Shown piece by piece: positions 10,983-22,969 of a stretch of 64,000 nucleotides of DNA. This DNA comes from Gnetum montanum (taxonomy: Eukaryota; Streptophyta; Gnetopsida; Gnetales; Gnetaceae): the NCBI GenBank assembly GCA_015680685.1, contig MNCI01004170.1, positions 1,750,270-1,814,269 on the forward strand. The letters run 5' to 3'. How positions within the stretch are numbered: position 1 is the first letter of the stretch; the number at the start of each line of letters is the position of its first letter. Below the pieces are notes generated by a model. That model searched no databases and was not told where the DNA came from. It saw nothing but the letters and a program-made list of their open reading frames with translations. The translations under genes were made by a program, and so were the position numbers.

Positions 10983-12066
10983 GGATCATAGAACTTAGAA
11001 GGGGGGTATGAATAAGTTCCTCAAATCTAACGTTTATAAAATAAAGCACACACATGAATTTATGTGGTTCATGAACTTGAATACCCCACACTTAGAGGGT
11101 AGATCACTAGCACACCTCTAAACCTTGTTGCTGTCAAAATGTGGTTGAAGGGTCCACACCCTATATAGTCTTCAAACCCTTCTCTAGAGTGTTGTATTAT
11201 AGCACTAATCACTCATTCCCATAAGGTCCTATCAAGCTTAGAAATGTGGTTTCAAGGCTTCCACAAACTTTACAATCTTAAGCTTAATACCACAGTCTTG
11301 TACCCCAACGCCAACAACTCAATCCTGCAAGATCCCTACAAGCTTGAGCACATAAAACCCATAGGGCAACAACAACAAGAATTACAAGGGATCATTACAA
11401 CTCAATTTTTTGATCCTTGTACAGCTAGGTACATGACATTTTACAATGCCAAAATGATAATACAATGAGGAGCAACAAAGAATTCAATGATTACAAATGA
11501 TTGTACAATGAATACAATAAGGCTCACACTTTTTCCAATGCACATAAAGTCTTCTTATAGCTACTATGTTTCTAAATCCATCTCAAAACTCATGCAAGGG
11601 CTAGACAACAATCACTAACAAGCATGGGAGACGTCTTTGGTATGCCTGAGACATCTCTCTAAATTTTCCTTCAATTCTAGAAAGATGTCTTTGTTTCTAG
11701 AAAGACATCTTTCTAAAGTCTCCATGCTAGAAGATGTCTTTGTCATGTAAAAGAAATATATTTGGTACTGGCCTTCCTTCTGTAAAGATTTCTTTGCCTC
11801 ATAAAAGACATCTTTATCTGAGAAAGATTTTTTGCTCTTTCTAACATCATCTTTGTTTAAGCTCACTCCAATTCTACCAAGACGTTTACTACTTCCTAGA
11901 GATGTATTTATTCACTTTCTTTGCATGATGAATGATTCTTTCCTTGTACATAACCTTTCTCAGTCAAAGTTCTTATCCTACATGCACAATAACTACACAC
12001 ATATACAAACAAATATGTTTTCCATTTTTCTTAATGTTTTGACATACCAAAACCAAAAGGTCCACA
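10983..12066 (-). repeat. Inverted copia LTR related to H1
   Basis: Read on the minus strand, this segment begins TGTGGACCTTTTGG (at 12066) and ends with CCCCCTTCTAAGTTCTATGA near 10985. It resembles the H1 LTR (6336-7244), including several AGACATCTTT/AAAGATGTCT motifs. No primer site or matching target duplication was found, so it could be a solo LTR or a fragment. It is longer than the H1 LTR, which has probably lost sequence. Confidence 0.6.
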
Positions 12067-12686
12067 ATTCATTTTAAGGTCGATGATATGTGGTTCCTCC
12101 CTTACTCTTCAACACTAGGGGATGATGACTTCATTCAAAGTTAGAGTCCTTTTGTTACTCTCTCCTATTGGAACCTCCATCTAAAGGAAGAAGGAATTTT
12201 CTGTCGTTCCCTCAATCTAATAAAAAGAATTGTATCTTAGCCATCTTCCATCTTTTCTTTAAGCACAAAATCCATATTCTCAATTTTTTAGTCTTATATG
12301 TCAACCAAAGATTCATTTTTTCAATTGGATTTTGGAGCTTTAAAATATTTTTCCAAATAATCTCTAACATAAGGGTTACCATATGGCATCAGATTGTATC
12401 CTTTTACATTGTCAAACTAAGACTTTTGATCACCTTTCTAATGATTGTAATTTTAATAAATCTATTAATTCATTAATAACAAGATTGGATGGCCTCTCTT
12501 AAATGGACTTCAAGATATGACTATTATGTTTAGATAACCTTGGATCACATGCTAGAAATTTCATCACTTAACTTGAGACTATGTGGTAAATGTGACTACA
12601 GTACAATAGAAGAATTTTTTTCTTAGATAGAGCTTGGGCTCTATTGGTTATGGCTATTAAATTAGGCAAGTTATGTGGATTATTGG
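12067..12686. other. Unassigned A/T-rich stretch
   Basis: No family was recognised. The open stretch at 12168-12476 is rich in Phe/Ile/Leu and has no recognisable domain. It lies between the inverted copia LTR and the 3' LTR of copy B. Confidence 0.4.
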
Positions 12687-13560
12687 TGATGAGTGGCAAA
12701 TAGATCCTATGCCCAACCATATGAATCACTAAGCATTCATGCACAATTCGGTCAAATTTCATGGACTTATAGCCTTCTAAGTACACTAGTCTCTAGGAAG
12801 TGAAACTAACCATTACAATCATTGTCTTCCCAATTACACTTGTGAAATGCAAAGGTATGGTTAAGTGCAACTAAGGCATATGATTTTTATCATTTTTATA
12901 TTTTATGTTTTAAGTCATCTAAGAATAAAGAATAATCAATAAAATAAAATAATTAAATTACTAATTTAATCTAACTGGCTACACCTAACTAATACTAACA
13001 TAAGCATCCATTCCCACTTGTTGTACACATCTTGAACATATTTAACACTACTTGCTTACCAAACGTTAAGCGTTACTGAGACTACCAAGCACCAAGCATA
13101 TGCTCAAAGTGGTCACACTTATGTGCTTAATTAATCACAATTTAATTTAGCTTAATTACTTAAATCATTAAAGGAAATTGCATAAAACATTAAATGCATA
13201 AGTAAACAATTAATCTATTTTGAAGTGCTATAAGGTTTATCAAACAGCTCATCTTCATTGTAGCACACACTACCATGCTCAAGTACACTAGTTCTCAAAC
13301 AAAGATTTGTACACTCTTTGAGACCTACTATAGGCACTTAGAAAAATATTCTAACTTTCAAGCAAGAAAAATACAAGAGCTCCACTACAACTATGACAAA
13401 ATATACCATAAGCACAATGGGTGACCACATATTTATAGGTGAAGATAAACACTACGTCAACAAGGCCACATCAACAGCTCAAATCTCACATCAATGCAAC
13501 AATGTTGATGAGGTCATGTTGACAAGGCCTTGTCAATGTAACCCTTGACCCAACTCATCA
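12687..13560 (-). repeat. 3' LTR of copy B (874 bp)
   Basis: On the plus strand it begins TGATGAGT (12687) and ends ACTCATCA (13560), followed by the inverted polypurine tract TACCCCCATGAC. The minus-strand TATA box lies at 13430-13438. Unlike most relatives, its U3 array (13441-13555) has no GATATCGCG units. It has units of the type TTGACAAGGCC and CATCAAC in both orientations. The same unit type occurs at the internal promoter of this copy (17894-17965). Confidence 0.8.
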
Positions 13561-13800
13561 TACCCCCATGACTAAATGAAAACTTATCTTCAAATTAAAT
13601 GAAGAACAAAGGTTCTTCAAAAATATTTGGGAAGGTATGCGATTATTGACACACAAAATAACACACGAACAACATGACAAAGGATAAGTGCCTAAGTATA
13701 TGAAATTACAATCATTACAAAATTTTGATGTTTAAGAAAACAAAGTTGAACACCAAGAAAAAAATGACAAATACAATTCCTTTTATGGCACGATGATGAG
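13561..13800 (-). other. Polypurine tract and 3' untranslated segment of copy B
   Basis: The inverted tract TACCCCCATGAC begins at 13561. Between it and the end of ORF2 there is only A/T-rich sequence with the weakly conserved AATAATCGCATACCTTCCC (minus strand), corresponding to AATAATCCCATACCTATCC in copies A and D. Confidence 0.6.
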
Positions 13801-16800
13801 GAAGAAGTTCAAACAGTCCTAGGAAATGGAGGCATTTAAGGCTCTAAAGGACCTTCTTCTACTTCAAGCACATGTGATGGTTGTCATAGTTATGATTGTC
13901 TTATAGAACCTACAACTTCTAGAGAAACATGGAAGGCATCCAACAGTGCCTTTATCTTCTCCTCCTGACTCCTGGGATCATTCATGATCCACGCTACATC
14001 ATGAATGTGGCCTGATGTAAGAACATCCCAAGGACAGGCCATTACTAAGAACAACTCATTCACATTGATAAACCAAGCAACAAAACATTTATGTTCAACA
14101 TCAAATACTTTTACTACATTCTACAACTCTTATTAGTCATTCATTATCCTAACTAGGTTCTCAGCTATAGACTGTTGATCAACAAAGTGCTGCCTAAGAA
14201 CATCAAGTTTTGCATTTGCCATCTCAATTTAGAACAAAGTGCTGCCTAAGTACATGAACTAGCTACCTATTTCTCCAATTTAGAACACAGCTATCCAATA
14301 GTCAGCATCGCTAGATTTACATAATGAAGATTGGAAACCTCCATGTACTCCATCTCCTTGATCTATAGCTCCTTCATGTAGATCTTTGTCTAGTTGTAGT
14401 CATTAAGCCCATCAAAGATAGGGTACCAAACAGCACCTTCTTCCTTGAGCTACTAGAGGGCCTCATTAACTTTCACCTTTGCCATATGAATATTTTTTTC
14501 ATTGTTTAGATCAATCTAATCTCTATACTGATTTTTGACTCTCTCAAATTTGAAAGCCTCATTTTTCCAAGCAACTACCTCTATTGCAAATTTCTAGTGA
14601 AGGGCTTAGACTTCCTCACAAAGAGATTTCTATTTTTGGCTACCATTCTCCTTTGTTTAATGTTTACTCTAGCTAGCTACTCCTAATATTGATGGATGAC
14701 ATCTTACTCTTGCACATCAACATTCCTTAGGTAGTGATTGTTTACAATTAAGGTGACATTCTCTTGGTGAGTCTAATCCAAGGCCTTTTGGATATTATGC
14801 ATGATGACATTAGCTAATGATGAGTCATGGTCTGTTAGGCCCAGTTATCAGAGCCCTGTTATTAGAGCCTTGATATAAGATATGGTTTGTCAGGCCCAGT
14901 TATTGAATCCTTGATATCAGGGCTACATTAACTAGGCTGCATATACAGGGCCCCATCAACGCATCCACCCATGCGTCGATGCAACCCCGTTTACGCAAAG
15001 TCTGTTTTTAGCCTATAAATAAGTGGCCCTCTGCCACACTTAGGTATCTTTCTAGTAGTTGTAGTGAAGCCCTTGTAGTTTGTTTTCATAGGAGTTAGAC
15101 TATTTCACCAGTGCATGCCCACAGTGTAATGCTTGTAATTGTACGGCACCTTTATTTGAGTGTGATGTACTTGGACACACACATGATCAGCAATAAAGAT
15201 CGAGATTACTTCGTCATTGTATCATTCACTTAGTTTTAATTATTTAATTGTTATTGTTAATTGTTATTATTATTTATTGTTTTCATAGTTAATATTTCTT
15301 TACCATCATTTGTTATTCTTGTTGTTAACTGCGGAATGAGTACAACTTAATCACAAGCATTTAAGTGTGACTACTTGGTAACCCAGTAGCGTACCTAGGA
15401 TCTACACTTGGTAATCCCAGTAGTAGTCATGCATGAGGTCCAAGATGTGTACAGATGACTAAGGAATGGATGCTCATCGCACTTAGGCTAGCTTAGACTT
15501 CATTTCCTACTACTTATTAGTTTAATCAAGATTATTTTCTATTGTCTCTAGGAGTAGCACTAGTTTAGGATCACATCATATGCCTCACTCTAGACTAAAC
15601 CATATGTGACAAAGCAAATACTAGTCCAAGTGGGAAGATAGTGAACTGTGATCAACGTGTAACTATCTAGATACCACAACTAGCCTATCCACAGAGTTCA
15701 ACCGAATCATGCATGAATTCTCATATTCGTATAGTTGAGTGTCGGGGTACCTCGCCACTCATCAGCTAAGGATTGATCAAAGATCATAGTCTCCTTCACA
15801 TTCTTAACCTTGTTAAGCTTTTCTTAAAGCTATTGAAAAGCTTCATCATGGGTCAGTGTAGGGCTAAGAAGTGCAAGATTAGTAAGGAGGACTCTTAATT
15901 TAGCAACCTTCATAACTAGGCATTAGTTTTCAGCCCAGACTATTTCAAGTTACCATTGCATGATAATGCATTTGCTCCTCACTTCCAATAGTCCTGATTG
16001 GATCACAATGATTGTATCCAAAAGGTTAAAGACATTAGGAACTCATTTCCTAGTTCCCACTAGTCAGTCCAACAACTCCTTGTGCTAGGCTACACTCAAT
16101 CTATCGCTACCTATTCCTACAAACATTTTTACATCTCTAAGTATAGAAACATTTGGTACAAACATCGTAGGTGCATTCAATGCCTCAAAACTTCTATCAA
16201 CAACCACCTCTGCTATTGTCTCTTGCCCATGGTATGACATCATCAAGATAGTTGCCCCCTCTCCCTCCTTTAGACACACCGAGAAAGTAGCAACATTCCA
16301 AGAGATTTCTAGGAATTTCTGCTATTGTGAGAGAGAGATGGTTACCACTCATTTTCACTCACTAATCTTGCTTAAGCAAGATCAACTCTCAGATCTCATG
16401 CATTCATTCAAGGGTAATGTGGCACTATAGCATGGTTTCGTGAGTGGGTGGTGGAGCTAGTGGTTGATGCTCCTCTTCCTTGATTTTGGCAGGGGTCTTG
16501 TCTTTCATCATTTCTACCCAAGAGGCAAAAGGAGTATGCCTATTTGTATCGTTGGTGTTGCAAGCTATTCTTATCCTTTTACATAGTTTTCTAATGAGGT
16601 AGGGAAATGGCAAGGCCTTCCTTCCACTATATTTTCCTTAAATCGCTTCTCTATCTCCAAATAGATCATCTATGAAAGGTTCATAGGGAATTTTCCACTC
16701 AGAGAAGCACACGCATGGCAAAAAAGAAAGTCATCTTACTAGGCCTCACCATTGGATTGAGGTGATAGGTTGCTATGTTGAAACATACATACTCCACTGA

Positions 16801-17433
16801 GATGAGTTCATCACACTCTTTGTGGTCCACTCCATAACATCATTGGGTCCACTCCTTCTTTGCCTCATGGTCTACTTGTGTAGAGATCTCTACCAAATTT
16901 ATTTTAATATTACGTAATCTAAGGGCCTATGCAATTGTCTTCATTGAGTAGAACACCTTAATGTCCTTGATCTTCATAGTGGCTCCTACTTGCCTATCAT
17001 TCCAGAAGAGATATGTCTCTCCCATGTATCATTTTTCACTAGAAGTGATGATTGGTCATATGGAAGAGCTTTGCAACTACATCTTGACTTCTGAAGGAGC
17101 ATGTTCTAAGAATGGTCCAAAGTTCAATTCTTGGAGAACTAAACATTGGATGTCATGAGGCTTGATCTGATCAAGGTAGGCTTAAGTCAATGTTACCTCA
17201 AGTCTTGGCACTAGTCTCGGTGCCTCATCTTGATGGGATTACATAGTTATGATCACTTCCACAATAATCTATTGGATAGATTCCACTTTGGGCTCCTCTC
17301 AAAGAGGTCTCATCGCATGAGTTTCTACTACTTATTCTTGGGCTTGTTCTTGCTACTCCCTTCTAGCTCTAGGTCATTTATCCCTTGGCTGAGATGATCC
17401 TCCTTCCTACAAGCATTTCAATCTAGGTGTCAT
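13800..17433 (-). pseudogene. Athila-type ORF2, copy B, interrupted by a solo LTR
   Basis: The start ATG at 17433 follows an acceptor-like TTACAG. N-terminal landmarks on the minus strand include YMGETYLFW (about 17030) and FPYLIRKLCKRIRI (16613-16425 region), matching FPYLIRKLCRRAGI of copy A. Coiled-coil-like coding sequence continues to about 13800 with many stops and frame changes. The solo LTR at 14818-15764 splits it. The lower end is approximate. Overall identity to copy A is clearly lower than that of copies C and D. Confidence 0.6.
14818..15764 (+). repeat. Solo LTR of the Athila-like family (947 bp) with GCTAA duplication
   Basis: The sequence starts TGATGAGT and ends ACTCATCA and is flanked on both sides by GCTAA (14813-14817 and 15765-15769). 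No internal sequence is present, so it is a solo LTR left by LTR-LTR recombination. It lies in the opposite orientation to copy B and within its ORF2. A TATA box CTATAAATA is at 15013-15021. The U3 array is a third type, built on TTATCAGAGCC-like units with one GATATCAGGGC. Confidence 0.92.
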
Positions 17434-19599
17434 CTGTAATTACAACATGACCAAGGATTAGCACGTAATGTGTAATTTTGAAATATTTGGAATACCTTAT
17501 CTCTTGGGGTATTTTACTTCGTTAAGTTGTCATCATGGTCAATTTGATTATTTTAATATTATTTGATTCAATAGGTTACTGGAGTGTGTTGGAAGGGTTT
17601 AACTCTCATAGGTTGATGATTTAATATTATTTTATTTATTAAACTCATAGGGGATTTAGAAAAATTTTGAAAAATTTTCTATCAAAAACCTAAGGTTTGT
17701 GGCCCCCACAATGTAAAGCATACCTCTAGAAGCTACAAGGCTAAAGAACGAAGTGAATCAAACAAATGGTTTGAAAGTTATGGGCTTTAGAAGGTTTTAG
17801 GCTTTCAAAAATTGTAAAAACTCCCCTTATGTTTGTAGCAAATGGCAAAAAATTCCAGAATGGTGGATGATATATATATATAATTTTTTCCATGCATTGA
17901 CAAGGCCTCATCGATGAGGCCTAGTCAATGTGGTCAGCTGCATCGACTGGGCCTAGTCAACGTGGTTATTCACCATCATTAACCAACTGTAAATTCAAAA
18001 AATACAAGGAATTTTTGAATAAAATTGGAGTCAAATGAAAGCCAAAAAATCCAAGAACATAATGAGATACATGAAGAGGGCTTGAGATTTCACAAAAGAT
18101 GGAGAATGATTAGATAAATGCCTAAAGGAGCACACAGTTGGATGTAATTGATGGGGAACGCAAAATATTTGATTACCAAAATGCCCAAGGATAAGGGACT
18201 TAATGAACTCAACCAAGAGCTATGAAATTGGGTCCTCCCTATAGCATGCTTATGCCCTTTTTTTCTCTTGCATAATCTCAACTAAGGAGTCTATGGAGCC
18301 CATAGTTGATTATTGATTACGAAAAGCTAAGGACCAAATCTTGAAGAATCTACCTAGGAATTTCAACACATCAAACTAAGGCATTGAACAAAAACATTAA
18401 AATCAACAGTGAGGTGAGTTATGAAAAGCATTAATGGATGAGATAGAGAGTGGAATGGATTTTTCAATCATGGTCACATGAATTCCCTTGTGGTTTTTAT
18501 GGTTAAATGACCTAATAAAGTCTAACCTTAGTCCAAATCAAAACCAACCACTTTCAATGAATTCACATTGCCACTCTAGGACTAGTCCACCCCCTCTAGA
18601 TAGAAGAATGCTCCCACAAACAACCACCATTCCTTATTTGAGAAGAAAAGAGAAGCAGGAAGTGAGAAAGGGTCTTAGTTAGAGGGGATATTTAGGCATG
18701 GGTAACATGTCTTTCTAGTCCCACAACCAATGCTTGTAGCCTGTTTATTTTGTCTAAGGGGTGTGCTTTGATTTCCTATCATGTTTTTCTTTTTCTTTTT
18801 TTCTTTTTTTGGTATTTTATGTTTTTATGAAATTTTGGATAAGAACCACACCATGCAAATACTTATTCAACTTCATGTTATTGGTTGACATGGAATGATA
18901 AGAAATCCATAAAAACAAACATGCACTCAAGCAAGTAGAAAGGCACAAAGAGTATTGAATCCCTTTAAAGTCACACCCTCTTCAAACCTTTGAATCTTTC
19001 CCAATTGTAAAAACTACCAACGTTAGAAGTTTGTTAAAGTTTTATTAATGAAAAAGGGACCTCATACTTCCAAAACAAGGAAAATCATAAAGCTGGTGGA
19101 TGGGTAGATGACATGGACTCATTCCCTATTCCATGAAAAAGAAGCCTATCTTAGTCATTGGTCATCAAAATTCAAAAATAGAAACTAGACATTAGCAATC
19201 AAAAATATTTAGTACAAACCACCATTAGTAAATAACTACAGGATCATTAAGTCTTGTTGGAAATAAAGCACTTTTATTAGAAGACAAGAAAAATTCACAC
19301 TAAATATAGTAAAGTATACCAGAGATTGTAAAAATATTCAAGAAAAATAAAACATACTAACAATGTTGTAAAAAAGAAATTTGGAAAAATAACAAAGTGT
19401 AAAACAAAAATGGTATAAAAACAAAGAAAGTGTGAAACAAAAAGATGTAAAAACAAAAAAGTAGAAAAACTGAGGAGCCACTTATATAGTTAGCATGGAT
19501 GACCATCTCCTCCTTGACTAAGTTGAAAGAAGGAGATCTAAGAGATTGAGCAAGGTCGTCCATCCATTAAGGTGTTGCTCCCACTAGCTTGCTTTTGAC
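17434..19599 (-). other. Spacer of copy B between integrase and ORF2
   Basis: No credible ORF was found. On the minus strand, sequence around 18250-18215 corresponds to the GGGGAGGACCC landmark shared with copies A, C and D, which identifies the stretch as the same spacer. The internal promoter-like segment (17866-17965) lies in it. Runs rich in A (about 19260-19480) are otherwise unremarkable. Confidence 0.5.
17866..17965 (-). promoter_or_regulatory. Internal promoter-like segment of copy B (TTGACTAGGCC array)
   Basis: On the minus strand this carries ACGTTGACTAGGCC, then a GTCGATGC-type unit, then ATTGACTAGGCCTCATCGAT, ending GGCCTTGTCAATGC (17965-17894). An A/T run with TATATATATA at about 17870-17882 follows. 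The location upstream of ORF2 corresponds to 1063-1123 in copy A, but the units are those of copy B's own LTR rather than GATATCGCG. Confidence 0.5.
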
Positions 19600-20740
19600 T
19601 TGTTGTGTGTTGACCAACTACTTTTTATTAGGGCTCTCAGGTTTGTAAATCAACATGAACCTAGAAAGAAATGTTTCATAAATGATATAAGGCCCTTCCC
19701 ACAATGTCTAAAACTTATTTCATTGAGGTACGTGTGGGGGGTTCTAGTAAAGAACCTTTTCTCCAAGTTGAAATTTCACTTTCCTTATCCTAAGGTCATG
19801 GCATTGTTTACTAAATTCTTTATGCACTTCATTCAAGGATAGGTCCACCAATTGATTCTCATCTTACACATTAAGGTTGATCAATCTCTCTTATAATGCT
19901 AGGCTCAAGTCAAGTTCAAGTTCACGAGTTGTTGAAAGTGTATGGAGCTCGGATTGAATTGGAAGAGTTAGTAATTTTCTATACAACAACTCATAGGGAG
20001 AGTAGCCTATAGGGAGTTTCCATGTTGAGCGGTATGTCCAAAGAGCATCATTAAGTTTTGTACTCTAGTCTCTCCTATATTTGCTAATTATTCTTATTAA
20101 GATTTTCATGATCTCCCTATTGGTAACCTCTACTTGATCATTGGCTTGGGGGTGGTACGGTGTTGTTAATTTATGTTCAACCCCCAAGCGTTGGATGAGT
20201 TTACAAAAAGTAGCACTTGTAAAATAAGTAACATTATTAGAAATCAGTGCACCTGGCACTCCAAACCTATTTACAAGATCTTGTTATACAAACTATGTAG
20301 TAGTGGAAAATGTATAGTTAATGATGGTTACTACTTCTGCCCATTTTCTACAATAGTCAACAGTGACTATTATGTACACCTGTCCATTTGACATGGGTGT
20401 GATGGGACCTAGGAAGTCTATGCCCCAAATGTTAAAGGGTTCTAATGGTTGAATCCACTGCTAAGGTCCCTCCATTCAAGTGGTCATCCCATAATCTCAT
20501 TGAAAATTTTCACAAAATCAAACGAATTGGTGGACATTCCTAAAGATTATTGGCCAATAGTACCCTACCATCAGGATTTTAATGGTCATGTGTTTTCTTG
20601 CATAATGGCCCCCACAAGGATCCTCCTGAGCATCTTGGAGAATGCATAGTTGGTCAACATCAAGAACACACCAACAAACTAGGCCATCAGCACACACCTT
20701 GTAAAGGTGTCTATTAATCTCCATCAAGCGTTTGGCCTGA
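19600..20740 (-). pseudogene. Athila-type integrase, copy B
   Basis: On the minus strand the zinc-binding part reads GGHYARKHM...YWPIIF (20727-20518). The catalytic core reads FLGPITPMSN (about 20420), then LISNNVTYF (20259 downwards) and TPYHPQANDQVEVTNREI. The C-terminal part to about 19600 includes YRSTWKLPIGYSPYELLY. In LISNNVTYF the second core Asp of the usual SDGG/SDNG motif is Asn, so catalysis is lost. Stops and frameshifts break it. The TPYHPQ..GQVEVSNRE form is typical of the Athila branch. Confidence 0.8.
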
Positions 20741-20929
20741 TAAAAAAACTATTGTGTCTTTTGGTGGTCCAACACTTATGGCATCTCTTAATTGAGAAGA
20801 TAAGAGAGGATGCCATCATACCCTTTTGGTTCAATAGGAACTTATTCATTAATTACACCAACAAAGAGGATTTCATTACAAAATTGATCAGAGAGTGGGC
20901 TCTCATCCTCTTTACTATCCCATCATAAC

Positions 20930-22424
20930 AGAGACAAGTGATCAACAATCATATTATTAGTCTTCTTTTGAAAGATCACCAGCCACCATATTACATGGGG
21001 GCTCACCATTGGTTTATTCATCAGGAAGAAAATGGCACTACGATCAATATGTACATCACCTTATATCCAAGAACATAGTGCTTGAACTTCTCTAAAGCAT
21101 ATACCACTGCCATCAACTCTTTTTTCATTTTGGTGTAATTGAGTTGTGCACTCACAATGCTTTGGCTTTCTCAATAGATGCAATATGGATGTTTTTGATC
21201 ATCAAACAATGTAAGCACAGCTCCCAAGGCATAGTTTGATGCATCCATCATAATGTAAAATGGTCAAGACCAATCAGGTGCTCATAGAATTAGAGTCTCT
21301 ACAAGCCTCTCCTTAAGCTAATGGAATGCCTTTTCACATTCCTTGATCCATATGAACAAAGAATCTTTCTTTGTGAGCTTGACCAATAGTTTGCAAACTT
21401 AGATAAATTCTCTATGAATCACCAATAGTATCTAGTGTGTCCAAGGAATGACTGAACATCTTTAATGGTTTTTGGTTGGTAGGTTATTCCTTGGATGACC
21501 CAAAGCTTTTTAGGGTCCACCTCAATCTTTTCTTGAGAAATTCTATGCACCAACATAATGTCCTCCTTGATCATGAGGTGGCTCTTTTGCCAATTGAGCC
21601 AAATATTAGTCTCCACACACCTTTTAAGCACTTTCTCAAGGTAGTCCAAGGCTTTCTCTAATGTAGCACCATAGGTGGAGAAGTCACCCATGAAGACTTA
21701 CACCCTACTACCAATCTACTACCAAAAAATGCTTATGACCAAGCATTGAAAAATTTTAGGGGCATTGCATAGACCAAAGGACATCTTATAATATACAAAA
21801 GTCCCCCTATGAACTTGTAAATGTTGTTTTGGCCTGATCCTTAGGTGTAATCTAAATTTGGCTATAGCCACTATAATCATCTAGAAAGCTATAATAGTAA
21901 TGCCAAAAAATAGTATCCAACACCTGGTCCACAAATGATAATGGAAAATGATCTTTGAATGTCACCATGTTCAATAGCCTAAAATCAATACAGACCTGCC
22001 ACTTGCCATCTTTCTTTAGCACAATTACAAGTGGGTTAACCCATTCACTATCCAAAATTGGATAGATGAACCCCACCTTGAGGAGTTGTTAAATTTCCTC
22101 TTTGATGATCTATTTCAATTTGGGGTTCAACTACTACTACAGCTACCTCTTTGGCTTCATGGCCAAATCGATATAGATGCGATGCCACCATATCCTAGGA
22201 TCAATCCCTATGAGTTTAGGATATGACCAAGCAAAAGCTGTTGGCTATTTATTGGCCACCTTCAACAACATTATTTTTTACTCAAGAGCAAGGTTGGCAT
22301 TAATTATCATCAACTTGATATTTTTAAGAAATGCATATTCCATGTCAGTAGATAGAGTTTTCAACTCTAAGGGCTCTTTTTTAAAATTGTCTGGGATTTC
22401 CAACTCTCGCCAATTGGTATCATA
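20930..22424 (-). pseudogene. Athila-type reverse transcriptase and RNase H, copy B
   Basis: The minus strand reads GFIYPILDSEWVNPLVIVLKK and VCIDFRLLN (from 22076) and FLDDYSGYSQI (about 21860). It continues with MGDFSTYGATLEKALDYLEK and LGHTRYYW (21691-21419). RNase H landmarks DASNYALGAVL and YTKMKKELMAVVYALEKF follow near 21240-21080. The RT active site, normally F/Y-x-D-D, reads FMGD, so its first catalytic Asp is lost. Stops and frameshifts are frequent. The sequence continues across the copia insertion into 26942 and upwards without lost codons. Confidence 0.8.
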
Positions 22425-22429
22425 AGGTT

Positions 22430-22462
22430 TGAACACAAAGAAGAGAAGAAAATATTGAAAAT

Positions 22463-22507
<45 letters not shown>

Positions 22508-22698
22508 TTTAATCAGCAATTACAATAATTTATAGGAAAGAATTACAATAGGAGATATGCTAAATAAGGAACAAGAAATCTAGAAAATAACTGACAAATA
22601 ATGATGATAGAAACTGATTTAGAGGATTAACTAATGTTGTTAAGTTGACCCACAAAATTAGATCCTAATTAATCAGGCTTTATTCTAACTTTCTAACA
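22430..22698 (-). repeat. 3' LTR of copia element H2 (269 bp)
   Basis: On the plus strand it begins TGAACACAAAG and ends CTTTCTAACA. It contains a CT dinucleotide run (about 22467-22504). It is clearly similar to the 5' LTR at 26669-26936 but has accumulated many substitutions, so the insertion is not recent. Confidence 0.9.
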
Positions 22699-22969
22699 CT
22701 CCCCCTCAAGCTAATGAATAGATATCTATCATTCCCAGCTTGCTAACACAAGAATCAAAGCTTGGTCTACATAAGGTCTTCATGAGAATATCAACTTCTT
22801 GCATCTTGGCGGAAATGTAGGATAGAGAAATTGTTCTGTTATCAACTTTTTTTTATAAAATTCTTGTCAGTTCTTACATGTTTCATATGATCATGCTAGA
22901 TTGGATTTTGGATTATACTAATGGCAGACTTACTATTCCTAAACCTCATCGAACCACTCTAGGGTATCT

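Noticed and set aside
12168-12476. 102-codon open frame rich in Phe and Ile
   Set aside because: A/T-rich background with no similarity to the neighbouring elements and no domain.
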